A DNA stretch of 42,307 nucleotides from Streptomyces sp. LBL (GTDB taxonomy: Bacteria; Actinomycetota; Actinomycetes; Streptomycetales; Streptomycetaceae), in NCBI RefSeq assembly GCF_029893585.1, contig NZ_JARXYX010000054.1, positions 1 to 42,307 of the forward strand. The letters are read 5' to 3'. Made by a program: the position numbers and the translations under genes. The notes beneath the pieces were generated by a model, which was not told the origin of the DNA, made no database searches, and was given only the letters and a program-made list of their open reading frames with translations. Below are positions 22,692 to 31,894 of the stretch, piece by piece (the first letter of the stretch is position 1; each line of letters begins with the position of its first letter).

Positions 22692-25541
22692 TTAGAAGAT
22701 CTTGAAGTTCTTGAGTGTGGCGCCAGCATACTGACCAGTGTTCTCGGTGGCCTGGACGAGGACGTACCGCAGGGTCTTCTGCTGGATGGCCGTCTTGATT
22801 TCGGCGGCATACTTGGCGTCCTTCGGCGAGGCGAACGCGCGCTGCTCCATGTCGGCCACGATCGTCCGGACGTACTCGATGGTTCCCTGCTTCACCAGGG
22901 TGCTGCGGTCGAGGGACCCATTGCCCTGGCGCCAATCCAGCCGCCCGGCGGGTCCTTTCGCCTCAACGATGATGAGGTTGCCATCCTTGTCCCGCCAAAG
23001 CTGGTCGAACCTCTTCGAGCCGTTGGCCGTCTCAGGCAAGTCGGCGATCTCGTAGGCTCCCTCGAACTCCTTCTGCAGGAGCATGTGTCGACGCGCGGCT
23101 TCCTCGCCGAGGGCCTCGCCGAGCTTGGTGTTGTTGGAGACCCCCTCGCCAACCGTCGCATTGAAGTGGTCTTGCGCTTCGGTGAGCGCCCTTGCAGTCT
23201 CGCTGGACGGGTGGGCCTTGTATGCCGTCTCGGCGGTAGACAGGTCCATGCCTGCCAGGCGCCTGGCTGCGTGGTCGTCGAGGTGATTGAGTTCATTGGG
23301 GAGGACCGTCTCCCGGCCTCGCTGCAAAGGATTGAGGTGGAACCGCTCCGGGTTCGCGTAGGGCAGGTTGTCGGCGGCCATCCAGCCGCCACCCGGCTTC
23401 TCGGCGAGCTTCGGCAGGAGCTGGCCGTCAACCATGGCCTCGGCGTTGTTGCGCTTGCCAGGCCCCCACTTGTCGTAGTGCTCCGCGCGCCAGGTCGGAT
23501 CCTCGTTGGCGAGCCGGACGTGTTCGCGGGTGATCGCTGCTCGCTCGGCAGGCGTTCGTTGGTCAGCCGACTTCTCGCGCGCAGCCTCGTACTCCGCCCG
23601 CTGGGCGGAGTCGTCTGTACGGTGTGTCGCGTCCTCCATGCCATGGGCTGCGTCATCCAGCCCGCCAGGGTGGACGCCGCCCGTCGAGGGGAGTTCATGG
23701 TGGCCGCCGCCCGTGCCCGAGCTGTCGGTATGGGGGCCGTTCGTGGACGGCGCGTCCGAATGGCCGGTGCCGTTGGTGTGGTCAGCGGTCGAGGGGGTGT
23801 CCGGGTGGCTGACGCCCGTGGATGGTGCGTCACCATTGCCCTGCCGGAGCGGGTTGTTCAGGTCGTTCGTGGGCAGGTGGTCACCCGCGTGACCGCCGGG
23901 TGCGTGGCCTGCTGTGCCGCCCAGTGTGGCGTCCGGGCGGCCTCCCGGCACGTCCTCGCCCACCCGCCCCACGTCGCCGAGGTTGGTGTCCAGGCTGTTG
24001 CCCAGCTTGACCGACTGGCCGGCCTGGTCGGCGGTGTGGGTGCCCGCGCCGACCAGCGCCGGTTCCCGGGCCGGGGAGTCGACTCGTGGCACGTCCGCGC
24101 CCGATGCCGGGTTGCCCGAGGTCGGCTTGTCGACCACGTCCGTGGGGGCGTTGTCGACGCTGTCGATGACGTTGCCGTGGTGGTCGAGGAGGTTGCCGTC
24201 GCCGTCCATGTAGTGGGCCGGGGAGCCTTCCACGCTCGGCAGTTTCGTCGTGCCGGCCGGGAGGACCGGGGTGTCGTGCGGGAGTTGGACGGTGCCGTCG
24301 GGCAGTCGGGTGGCGCCCTCCGGGATGGCGGTGCCCTCGGGGAGGTGCAGGGTGCCGTCGGGGAGTTTGACCGCGCCTTCGGGCAGGGTGAACGCGTTCT
24401 CCGGGAGAGTGGGGATGTCGATCGCGCCGACACCCTTCAGCCCCTTCGCGATGTCGCCGATCTTCGACAGGCCCGCGCCCGCGCCCTTGGCGATGTAGGT
24501 CATCGGGTCGATGACCCGGCCTGCCTTCCCCGCCACCGACAGGACCTTCGCCACCGCGCCCGCCTTGCCGGCCCCCGCCACACCGGCTCCGGCACCGCCC
24601 GTGAACACGGTCGTCAGGACGTTGAAGGTGACCGCCCCGGCCGCACGGCCGGGGTTCTTGCCCCACTCGTCCCACGCCACCAGCGCCTTGCCCGTCTCCT
24701 TCATCGCGGTACGCGAATCACGGATCCAGGACGGGAGCTTGTCGTCCGGCAGCAACCAGAACGCCGTACCGACACCCGGGATCGAGGCAAGAGCCAGACC
24801 GGTCGCCAGCTGGGCGAGGCCCTTCCAGGCCTGGCCCATCGCGTCCCAGCCGCCGAAACCGACCAGGGTGCCCAGGCCCTTGATGGTGCCCCAGATACCG
24901 TCCACGATCAGGCCGTCCCACACGAACGACTTCACCCAGTGGCCGACCTCGTACCAGTGATGCTTCTCCTCCACCGGGTCACCCCAGGGAAGCTTCGCGT
25001 TCTTCAGATCGTCGGCGGCGAAGCCGTACTGGTCCTTACGGTCCGAGCCGTCCCCGGCGACCATCTGCGTGCCGCCCCACAACGTCGTGATCTTGTTGTG
25101 GCAGGTGCGTTCCGCCGCCCAGAACGCCGCCACCGTCGCGGTGATGTCGTCGCGGATCTGGTTGTGTCTGTCGACCTTGTCCTCGTCGTACTCCCAGTCG
25201 TCATCGTCCTTGACGGAGGAGACGAACGACGTGGCGTCGGCCTTCAGCTGCTTCAGCTTGTCGACGAGGGGGCGGACCTCCGTCGCGTACGACGACAACG
25301 CACCCGACACCGTCTCCAGGTCCGTGGCGAAACCGTCCGCCCGCTCCTGCACCGGCTTCGTCGTCGCGAACAACTGCTCCGCCTCCGGAGCCGTGTAGTA
25401 CGCCGACAGGCCCTGGAACTGGGAGTGCACATCCACGCCGGTCTTACGGACGTCACCCGCGTCCTTCTTCAGGTCCGCGTAGTCCGTCTCCAGCTGCGTC
25501 AAGTTCCCCGTGAACTGGGGTATCTGATCCGGCTTGATCAC
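22692..25541 (-). CDS. Polymorphic toxin with PD-(D/E)XK-like nuclease tip
   Basis: About 949 residues. The N-terminal ~110 residues are helical (IPQFTGNLTQLETDYADL onward), like the WXG100-type heads that guide proteins to type VII-like secretion. A hydrophobic Gly/Ala-rich section follows (about residues 200-350), then a run of LPxGxxxLPDGT repeats and a long Gly/Thr/His linker. The last ~200 residues hold the toxin: FDQLWRDKDGNLIIVEAKG has the D...ExK signature of restriction-type nucleases, followed by VKQGTIEYVR and the final strand TGQYAGATLKNFKIF. The immunity gene comes next. Start chosen at GTG 25541 (VIKPDQIPQF), weakly supported by GGGGG upstream; GTG 25586 adds 15 residues. Secretion route and exact target are inferred. 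Confidence 0.88.
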   Translation of the reverse strand: MIKPDQIPQFTGNLTQLETDYADLKKDAGDVRKTGVDVHSQFQGLSAYYTAPEAEQLFATTKPVQERADGFATDLETVSGALSSYATEVRPLVDKLKQLKADATSFVSSVKDDDDWEYDEDKVDRHNQIRDDITATVAAFWAAERTCHNKITTLWGGTQMVAGDGSDRKDQYGFAADDLKNAKLPWGDPVEEKHHWYEVGHWVKSFVWDGLIVDGIWGTIKGLGTLVGFGGWDAMGQAWKGLAQLATGLALASIPGVGTAFWLLPDDKLPSWIRDSRTAMKETGKALVAWDEWGKNPGRAAGAVTFNVLTTVFTGGAGAGVAGAGKAGAVAKVLSVAGKAGRVIDPMTYIAKGAGAGLSKIGDIAKGLKGVGAIDIPTLPENAFTLPEGAVKLPDGTLHLPEGTAIPEGATRLPDGTVQLPHDTPVLPAGTTKLPSVEGSPAHYMDGDGNLLDHHGNVIDSVDNAPTDVVDKPTSGNPASGADVPRVDSPAREPALVGAGTHTADQAGQSVKLGNSLDTNLGDVGRVGEDVPGGRPDATLGGTAGHAPGGHAGDHLPTNDLNNPLRQGNGDAPSTGVSHPDTPSTADHTNGTGHSDAPSTNGPHTDSSGTGGGHHELPSTGGVHPGGLDDAAHGMEDATHRTDDSAQRAEYEAAREKSADQRTPAERAAITREHVRLANEDPTWRAEHYDKWGPGKRNNAEAMVDGQLLPKLAEKPGGGWMAADNLPYANPERFHLNPLQRGRETVLPNELNHLDDHAARRLAGMDLSTAETAYKAHPSSETARALTEAQDHFNATVGEGVSNNTKLGEALGEEAARRHMLLQKEFEGAYEIADLPETANGSKRFDQLWRDKDGNLIIVEAKGPAGRLDWRQGNGSLDRSTLVKQGTIEYVRTIVADMEQRAFASPKDAKYAAEIKTAIQQKTLRYVLVQATENTGQYAGATLKNFKIF

Positions 25542-25674
25542 GCTCAACTGCCCCCGCTCGTTCGCGTTACCACCAGGCCATCTCACCTAAGATCGCATCA
25601 TCATACAAATGGGCGTGCGCGGTCTTGTAGTGGTTTGAGGGGTGCCTGGGGGACTGTGCGCCGGGAAAAGTTTC

Positions 25675-27309
25675 TTATTCTGAAGGGGAGTTGCGGCGTG
25701 CTCGGGTGCGGGGGCCGCCGTAGCTGGGCGGTCGGCCGCCGTCCGGGGCACCGGAGAGCAGGATCCCGCCGAGGACGGCCCCGCTGACCCCGTTCGTAGG
25801 CTCGGCCGCTCCGGCGACCGGGTTGCCGTGCAGGCGTACGTCCCGTTCGGCGAGTTCGCGGGACTCCCGGGCCAGGGCGTCGGCCGTGAAGTGATCCGGA
25901 GGGGCGGCGGTGAGCGCCCGCCGGGCCTCGGCCAGCCGGAGCCGGGCCCCGCTGCCCGCGGCACCCCGGTGCGTCTCGATGAACGCGTCCGCCAGGGCGG
26001 TCGTACTCCGGGCCACGAGCAGCCCGGCCGCCGACAGCACCCCGGTCCGCCCCACCGCGAGCGGCTCGGTCGCTTCCACGATCTGCCGCAGGGCGCCGAG
26101 GGGGTCGTACGGGCCACCGGTCACGTCATGCCGTACGGCGGCCAGGACGGCATCGACGTGGCGGACGTGGGCAGGCAGCACGCCCGCTGCTGCGCCCTCG
26201 CCGGCTGGTCCCCGCACCTCTGCCAGCTCTGCCTCCGCTCCGGTCAGGGCCGCCGGCAGCAGGGCTGTCGCCGTGCTGAGTTCGGCGGCGAGTCGGTCCA
26301 CTGCGGTGAGCAGGACGGCGGCCTGGGACACGGCGGCCTCGGCGGCGCGCAGGTGGTGGGCCGTGCGGTCGGGGTCGGTCCGGTCGGCCTCCTGGCGGGC
26401 CTGGTTGAGGTGGGTGGTGGCGAACACCAGGCGGTCCTTGGCCTGTTCGACGTACCCGGTGACCGGGGCGGACGCGGAGGGAGGGTAGCGCTCGGTGACG
26501 TCCGTGAGGGTCGCCTCCGTGGCTCCCGTGCGCGCGGCCAGCTCCCGGAACCGGGTCTCGGCGACCGTCAGGGCCTCGCCGGACTCCCGTTCCAGCGCAC
26601 GGAGTTGGTCGAATCCGGGCGCCTCCGTGTCCAGCCGCTGCCCGGCCTCCTGGCACCGGCCCACGATCCCCGCGAGGACGTGCCGTCGGGACGCCTCGTC
26701 CGCCGGGACGCCGGCCTCGTACTGCCGCCGGATCAGGAAGGCGGCGGACAGCTCGAACTGCGCGTCCTGTACGGCCCGGGCGAAGGGGGCGACGGCCTCG
26801 GAGCCGAACCGGGCCTCGGCGAAGCCGAGTTCCTCACGGCTGGTGCGGACCCAGTCGTCGGCCTCGGCGAGCAGGGCACGGGACTGTTCGTCCAGCTCGG
26901 CAGGTGGCGGGACGGGCGGGACGGCGGGGAAACCGGCGGGGGTCGTGCGGGTCCGGGCCCGCCGGGTGCGCCGTAGGTATCCGTACCCGGCGAGTACGGC
27001 GGCGGCGCCGACCGCGACGAGCGGCACGACGAGGTCGGCGGTGGACGAGCTGTCCCCCTCGGGGGCGGCGGCGCTCGCACTCGTGCCGGGGCGGCCGGCC
27101 CGGGTGACGGGGGCCGAGGCGGCGGTGTGTGTCCCGACCGGGGCCGGAGCGTCGGTGCGTATCGCAACCGGACCATCGGCGCTGATCGTCATCCCCGGCA
27201 ACACCAGCCACACGATCGCGACCGCACTGCCCAGCACGGCAAGCCACACCCGCGCGGATATGTGCGCGGCGGCGTGCCGCGGGCGGCTCCGGCTCAAGGA
27301 TGACGTCAC
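25675..27309 (-). CDS. TPM-type coiled-coil membrane protein lacking the TPM domain
   Basis: About 544 residues. An N-terminal hydrophobic helix (VWLAVLGSAVAIVWLVLPG) acts as signal anchor. A short Ala/Pro-rich segment, a second helix (VVPLVAVGAAAVLAGYGYL) and a basic patch follow, then ~400 residues of Ala/Glu-rich helices likely to form coiled coils. The helical part resembles the C-terminal half of Streptomyces TPM-domain proteins (ELDEQSRALLAEADDWVR, ELGFAEARFG, QAKDRLVFATTHLNQAR). The N-terminal TPM domain itself is replaced by ~80 unrelated residues. Function unknown. GTG 27309 is preferred because the longer frame would overlap the divergent gene at 27393. Confidence 0.7.
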   Translation of the reverse strand: MTSSLSRSRPRHAAAHISARVWLAVLGSAVAIVWLVLPGMTISADGPVAIRTDAPAPVGTHTAASAPVTRAGRPGTSASAAAPEGDSSSTADLVVPLVAVGAAAVLAGYGYLRRTRRARTRTTPAGFPAVPPVPPPAELDEQSRALLAEADDWVRTSREELGFAEARFGSEAVAPFARAVQDAQFELSAAFLIRRQYEAGVPADEASRRHVLAGIVGRCQEAGQRLDTEAPGFDQLRALERESGEALTVAETRFRELAARTGATEATLTDVTERYPPSASAPVTGYVEQAKDRLVFATTHLNQARQEADRTDPDRTAHHLRAAEAAVSQAAVLLTAVDRLAAELSTATALLPAALTGAEAELAEVRGPAGEGAAAGVLPAHVRHVDAVLAAVRHDVTGGPYDPLGALRQIVEATEPLAVGRTGVLSAAGLLVARSTTALADAFIETHRGAAGSGARLRLAEARRALTAAPPDHFTADALARESRELAERDVRLHGNPVAGAAEPTNGVSGAVLGGILLSGAPDGGRPPSYGGPRTRARRNSPSE

Positions 27310-27392
27310 ATTTCGGAGCGTATGAGCAGGAATGCCGGAGCGCGACCGGGGTGGGGTGGGCGAGGTAAGAGGGACAACGGAGGGGGAGTGGC

Positions 27393-28622
27393 ATGGAACG
27401 CAGCGGGCGTACGGGGGAGACACCCACGGTGGAGGAGGGTGCGGTCGAAGCGGGCGCGATCAAAGAAGGCCCGGTTGAGGAAGGCCTGGTTGAGGAAGGC
27501 CCGGCCGAGGAAGTCCCGGCCGAGGAAGGCCCGGTTGAGGAAGGCCCGGCCGAGGAAGGCCCGCTCGACGACGCCGAGCGAGCAACCCCTGAGCCGCCCC
27601 CGGGATCCAGACCCCGGCCCTGGGCGCGCTGGGCCCGCCGGGTCGCCCTCGGCCTCGTCCTGATCGTCGTCCTTCCCGTCCTCGCCGCCCAGATCTCACT
27701 CCGCGTGAACTACACCGGCGACCCGGCCGACGGGACGTACACCAGGAACAAGGACGCGATCTGGCTCGGCCACGCGTGGGTCGACGGGCGGAAGAAGGAT
27801 GCCGACGTCGCCACGCTGGCCCGCAGCCTGGAGACCACCGGGATCCGCGACCTGTACGTCCACTCGGGCCCGCTGGAGCACGACGGCACGCTTCCCGCAT
27901 CGGTTTATCCCAGGGCGCGTTGGTTCATCGACGCCGTACACCGTGCCGCGCCCGGTATCCGCGTCCAGGCCTGGCTGGGCGACGTGCTCGCCAGCGAGAG
28001 CCCGGACGGCATGCGTCTGGAGCGCCCGGAGACCCGCGCGGCCGTCGTCGAGTCCACCCGGCAGATCCTGGCCACCGGTTTCGACGGCGTCCACTTCGAC
28101 CTGGAGCCGCTGCACTCGGGCGACCGGAACTACCTCACCCTCCTCGACTCCCTGCGCCGTGTCACCCGCGCCCGGGACGCGCAGCTGTCGGTCGCCGCAC
28201 ACCAGATCGACCCGGTTCCGGCGTTCCACTCCTTCTGGGGCACTGTCGCCGGGCACCCGAAGTGGTGGTCCCAGAAGTTCTTCGGGCAGGTCGCTCGCCG
28301 GGTCGACCAGATCGCGGTGATGTCGTACGACACGATGCAGCCGCTGGAGAGCACGTACGGCGGCTATGTCGCCCAGCAGACCTCCCTGGCCCTGGAGGTC
28401 ACCCCCCGGTCGACCGACCTGCTCATGGGCCTGCCCTTCTTCCACGAGAACCGGTTCGGCCACTGGAACCACGCCGAGACCGTCCCCGCCGCCGTCCGCG
28501 GCGTCCGTCTCGGCCTCTCCCGCACGGACGCCGACCGCCCCGACTTCGGCGTCGCGCTGTACGTGGACTTCGCGGCCGAGGCGGGGGACTGGAGGGCGTA
28601 CCGGGACGGCTGGGTGCGCTGA
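27393..28622 (+). CDS. GH18-like glycosidase/chitinase-fold protein, membrane-anchored
   Basis: A 409-residue protein. Residues 1-75 are acidic and repetitive (EEGPVEEGPAEE). A membrane helix follows (VALGLVLIVVLPVLAAQISL, ~85-105), then a ~300-residue TIM-barrel-like domain. FDGVHFDLEPL has the D-x-D-x-E arrangement of family 18 glycoside hydrolases, and IAVMSYDTMQP fits a later barrel strand. The catalytic domain should face outward, held by the N-terminal helix. Whether it is an active hydrolase or a carbohydrate-binding relative is unclear. GGAGGGGGAG precedes ATG 27393. Confidence 0.78.
   Translation: MERSGRTGETPTVEEGAVEAGAIKEGPVEEGLVEEGPAEEVPAEEGPVEEGPAEEGPLDDAERATPEPPPGSRPRPWARWARRVALGLVLIVVLPVLAAQISLRVNYTGDPADGTYTRNKDAIWLGHAWVDGRKKDADVATLARSLETTGIRDLYVHSGPLEHDGTLPASVYPRARWFIDAVHRAAPGIRVQAWLGDVLASESPDGMRLERPETRAAVVESTRQILATGFDGVHFDLEPLHSGDRNYLTLLDSLRRVTRARDAQLSVAAHQIDPVPAFHSFWGTVAGHPKWWSQKFFGQVARRVDQIAVMSYDTMQPLESTYGGYVAQQTSLALEVTPRSTDLLMGLPFFHENRFGHWNHAETVPAAVRGVRLGLSRTDADRPDFGVALYVDFAAEAGDWRAYRDGWVR
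27462..27566 (+). repeat. 15-bp in-frame tandem repeat (seven copies)
   Basis: Seven 15-bp units (GAGGAAGGCCCGGNN and variants) encode KEGPV, EEGLV, EEGPA, EEVPA, EEGPV, EEGPA and EEGPL in the cytoplasmic N-terminus of the GH18-like protein. The unit length preserves frame, so copy number may vary between strains. Confidence 0.9.
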
Positions 28623-28779
28623 CGGGGGCCCCACCGTGGGTCGTACGCACAGCGAGCCCTGCCGTGGCCTGGCCGGGCGACGGGGTTAAGCGTCCCGTGG
28701 CCCAGACGTCATGTGTGCTTCGCCTGTGTGGGGGTTTCCGTTAGTTGTGGGCGGGCTGTGGGCGCCCTAGCGTCCAGGG

Positions 28780-29730
28780 ATGCCGTTTCTCACCAGCAAG
28801 GCTGCCCGGCGCACGCTGCGCCCAATAGCCGACCTCATAGATCAGCGCATAGAGCGCCATGTCCGCCGCGCCCTCCGGGACGGCTCGACGGTCAGGAGCA
28901 CCACGGCTGCCGCAAGCACCTCGGACGCGGCGCTGCAGGAGGAACTGAAGAAATTGCGCAGCCGCCTGCGCCCCCTGGAACTGTTCTTCGACGGCACCGG
29001 GCGCGGCATGGCCCGGCTGCCGTCCGCGCACCACATCAACCAGGCGATCGACGAGCTGGCGCAGGTCACGGGGGACAAGGACGGCTCCGAGCGCAATGTC
29101 GCCCAGGCGTTCCGGCTGCTCATCGCGATGGAGGCGCTCGGGGTCGGCCGGATCGCCGGCGGCACGATGAACATCGTCGGCAAACTGTCGGCCGTACCGC
29201 TGCTGGACCCGCCGAACGACGAAGTCCTGGAGATCGGCACCCTGTACGGGATGTTCGGCGCGGCCCTGATCCGCATGATGGAGCGCGCCGGACGGGAGCC
29301 GAAGCTGACGATCGTCGATCCGCTCGCGGGCACGCAGCTGCAGCCGGGGGCCAGCATGCGCGATGACGCCTCGGGCACCCCCGTGCAGGGCGCCGCGGTG
29401 CGCGTCAACCTGGCTCTCGCGGGCGCGGCCGGTGCGGCGACCCGGGTTCAGCAGGGCTTCTCCGAGGACCCGGAGCTGCGCGCGCTGATCTCCGACCGTT
29501 CCTACGGCGTGATCATCGTCGACGGCGACCACTCCGCCGCCGGTGTCGCGGCGGACCTGGAGTGGGCCGAGCAGATCATCGCGCCCGGCGGCATCGTCGT
29601 CCTGGACGACTTCGGGCACCCCAAGTGGCCGGGCATCAAGGAGGCATTCGAGAAGCACATGGCCGGCGAGACCCGGTTCACCTTCCTCGGTCATGTGGCG
29701 CACTCGGGATACCTGAGGGCCTCGGCCTGA
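28780..29730 (+). CDS. Class I SAM-dependent methyltransferase
   Basis: A 316-residue protein with a helical N-terminal third and a Rossmann-type methyltransferase core. Motif I reads VLEIGTLYGMFGAAL, the acidic strand-2 end is LTIVDPLAG, and YGVIIVDGDHSAAGVAADL plus GGIVVLDDFGHPKWPGI match the Methyltransf_24 type. Acceptor unknown; this type often acts on small molecules or sugars. Probably monocistronic, ending at the strong hairpin 29773-29816. Confidence 0.85.
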   Translation: MPFLTSKAARRTLRPIADLIDQRIERHVRRALRDGSTVRSTTAAASTSDAALQEELKKLRSRLRPLELFFDGTGRGMARLPSAHHINQAIDELAQVTGDKDGSERNVAQAFRLLIAMEALGVGRIAGGTMNIVGKLSAVPLLDPPNDEVLEIGTLYGMFGAALIRMMERAGREPKLTIVDPLAGTQLQPGASMRDDASGTPVQGAAVRVNLALAGAAGAATRVQQGFSEDPELRALISDRSYGVIIVDGDHSAAGVAADLEWAEQIIAPGGIVVLDDFGHPKWPGIKEAFEKHMAGETRFTFLGHVAHSGYLRASA

Positions 29731-29772
29731 CGAGGCCGCACCCCGAGGAAGGCCGCCGCCGGGCCTACCCTG

Positions 29773-29816
29773 CCCTGCCCTGCCCCCGTGCCGGACGGGA
29801 AGGGGGCAGGGCAGGG
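29773..29816. terminator. 15-bp perfect hairpin, bidirectional terminator
   Basis: The arms 29773-29787 and 29802-29816 are perfect reverse complements (15 bp, C/G-rich) around a 14-base loop. It sits between the convergent methyltransferase and tachylectin-like genes. Confidence 0.9.
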
Positions 29817-29879
29817 AGGCGGCAGCGGAAGCGGAGCCGTGGCGGACATCGGGCCGCCACGGCTTCCTCTACGGTGTGA

Positions 29880-31847
29880 TCACTTGGCTGGCGGGGTGGG
29901 CAGCTTGCTGCCCTTGAAGTCCGGCGCGTCGGCAGCGGAGCGCATCGCGCTGAGCGAGGAGGTCTGCTGGACCTGGTAGATGCGGGTCTGGTTGTCGGCG
30001 GTACGGAAGGTGTAGGCCCAGGTCGGACCGGTGGGGTTGGTGTAGGTGAACGCGGTCGGCTCGGTGGCCGACGCTTCGAAGCTCACCTGCTGCCAGTCGC
30101 GCCAGGCACCGCTGCCCTGGGTGGTCTCGCCGGTGTTGTGGAGGTAGCCGTCGGTGCCGCGGACGACGACCTCGGTGAGGCCGGTCAGTGGGGAGATCAC
30201 GGCGCTGGGGGAGCCCTGCGCGGTGACGCCGGCGAGGGTTGCCCAGGCTCCGTAGGCCCCGCCCTCGACGGCCTGGCTGGTGGTGATCACGTTGCCGCTC
30301 GGGTCCGTGGCGAAGACACGCTTGCGGTAGCCGGGGTAGACGACGACGGACGGGGTGCCGGCGATGGCCTGGGCGCCCATGCCGGTCCATGCCGAGAGTG
30401 TGCCTGCCTCCTTGAAGAGGGCGGTGGAGAGGGTGCCGTCGGCCTTCCTGCCGAAGAGCTGGACGCCGTCGCGCACGGTGACGGCGGTGAGGGGGCCGGT
30501 GAAGCCGGTGCCGGACAGCGGCATCCAGCCCATGAAGTCGACGTTGGCGCGCTGCTGGATGCGGTACCAGGGCTTGCCGTTGGCGTCGAGGGCGAACTGG
30601 GTCATGAGACCGGTGGGGGTCTTGCCGGTGACGGCGTGCTGTTGCATGGCGCCGGCCAGATCGATCCAGTTGCCCCAGTCGGCGCTGCTCGCGGCGGTCT
30701 GGTTGCGCTGCCAGATGTTGCCGGAGGTGTTGTGGGCGGTGACGACGACGCGGCCGTCGGTGTGTGCGGAGAGCGAGGGCCGGCCGGTGAAGGCATCTTG
30801 GCCGGAGATCACCGTCCACTGGGCGCCGTTGATGTCGGCCGGGTCGGTGCGGCCATGGACCAGGCGGCCGATGTTGTCGGTGTAGGCGAGCTCCAGCTTG
30901 CCGTCGGAGGCCTGCATGACGGAGTTGGGGGTGTACGACTCCAACGGCACGGATGTCGCCGCGGGCGTGTGGTTGACGTTGAGCCTGCACGCGTCGGGCG
31001 CGGCCGAGACCGAGACGTAGCCGGCCCAGCCGGACGCCTCGACCTGCTTGTTGTAGACGGGCCAGTCGCGGATGTCCTCGTCGAAGCGGTAGTGCGTGAC
31101 CGAGCCGCCGCCCTTGACGCGGAACAGCGTGTCACCGCCGTACGACGGCATGAACTTGGTGTCGCTCCAGTCGGCGGCGGACTCCAGCACATGGCGTTCG
31201 ATCCAGCGCTGGCTGGTGTAGTCGTAGCGCGAGCGGTAGAGCTTGCCGTCGGTCGCGTCACGGCCGTAGATGACGCCGAGGTCGCCCGCGTAGATGGCGG
31301 CGTAGTTCCAGCCCATGTCGAGGATCTTGCCGCTGCCCGCGACGAACTCGTCGGCGGTCGCGTCGTAGCGCCACCAGCGCAGGTCGTTGAACTCGCCGGA
31401 GAGGGTCCATATGTAGCCGCCGCGGTCGATGGTGATGTCGTCGATCCGGTCGGCAGCCCTGAACTGTGTGAAGGCTGAGCTGATCTTGCGGTGGTGGACG
31501 TCCCAGATGTTGCCGGAGGTGATCCGGTGGCTGTAGGACAGCCCGTCCGACTTGATGCCGTAGAAGGTCCCGCCAGGGCCGGCGAGCATATGGGCGTAGC
31601 CGGTCCAGGTGGTGTCGATGGTGCTGCTGGCGGGCAGGGCGTTGCCGACCGCCGGGTCCGGCATGGTGGTTCTGTTGAGCTTGCCGGCGGAATCGAGGGT
31701 GTATGTGGCTCCGAGGGAGTTGCAGGTCAGCGACACCGCAGCCGCTGCTGAAGAGGAGGGCAGTGCGCCGGTGAGCGGAAGGGCGGTCGCCAGGGACGCG
31801 GCCAGAGTAGTGGCGGAGATGAGTGCGCGAGGTGAAAGTCCGTTCAT
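29880..31847 (-). CDS. Secreted tachylectin-like beta-propeller protein
   Basis: A 655-residue protein with a signal peptide (MNGLSPRALISATTLAAS..., cleavage likely near SSSAAAA, residues ~35). The N-terminal half has repeated blades of the tachylectin-2 kind (TFYGIKSDGLSYSHRI, GVIYGRDATDGKLYRSRY). The C-terminal half has a second set of ~50-residue repeats resembling PLL-type fucose-binding propellers (GVQLFGRKADGTLSTALF, RVFATDPSGNVITTSQ, EVVVRGTDGYLHNTG). Likely an extracellular carbohydrate-binding protein. No catalytic motif is seen. ATG 31847 has no strong ribosome binding site. Confidence 0.82.
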   Translation of the reverse strand: MNGLSPRALISATTLAASLATALPLTGALPSSSAAAAVSLTCNSLGATYTLDSAGKLNRTTMPDPAVGNALPASSTIDTTWTGYAHMLAGPGGTFYGIKSDGLSYSHRITSGNIWDVHHRKISSAFTQFRAADRIDDITIDRGGYIWTLSGEFNDLRWWRYDATADEFVAGSGKILDMGWNYAAIYAGDLGVIYGRDATDGKLYRSRYDYTSQRWIERHVLESAADWSDTKFMPSYGGDTLFRVKGGGSVTHYRFDEDIRDWPVYNKQVEASGWAGYVSVSAAPDACRLNVNHTPAATSVPLESYTPNSVMQASDGKLELAYTDNIGRLVHGRTDPADINGAQWTVISGQDAFTGRPSLSAHTDGRVVVTAHNTSGNIWQRNQTAASSADWGNWIDLAGAMQQHAVTGKTPTGLMTQFALDANGKPWYRIQQRANVDFMGWMPLSGTGFTGPLTAVTVRDGVQLFGRKADGTLSTALFKEAGTLSAWTGMGAQAIAGTPSVVVYPGYRKRVFATDPSGNVITTSQAVEGGAYGAWATLAGVTAQGSPSAVISPLTGLTEVVVRGTDGYLHNTGETTQGSGAWRDWQQVSFEASATEPTAFTYTNPTGPTWAYTFRTADNQTRIYQVQQTSSLSAMRSAADAPDFKGSKLPTPPAK

Positions 31848-31894
31848 GACGTGGACGCTAAGAGTCCTGCGGTGAACGTTGCAGTTTCAGTCAG

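Noticed and set aside
22065..25787. 1240-codon plus-strand open frame opposite the toxin and Imm49 genes
   Set aside because: It is antisense to genes with clear family motifs, and its length follows from strong GC bias. No recognisable domain.
30138..31478. 446-codon plus-strand frame opposite the tachylectin-like gene
   Set aside because: Val/Gly/Ala-rich shadow of a gene with clear signal peptide and propeller repeats.
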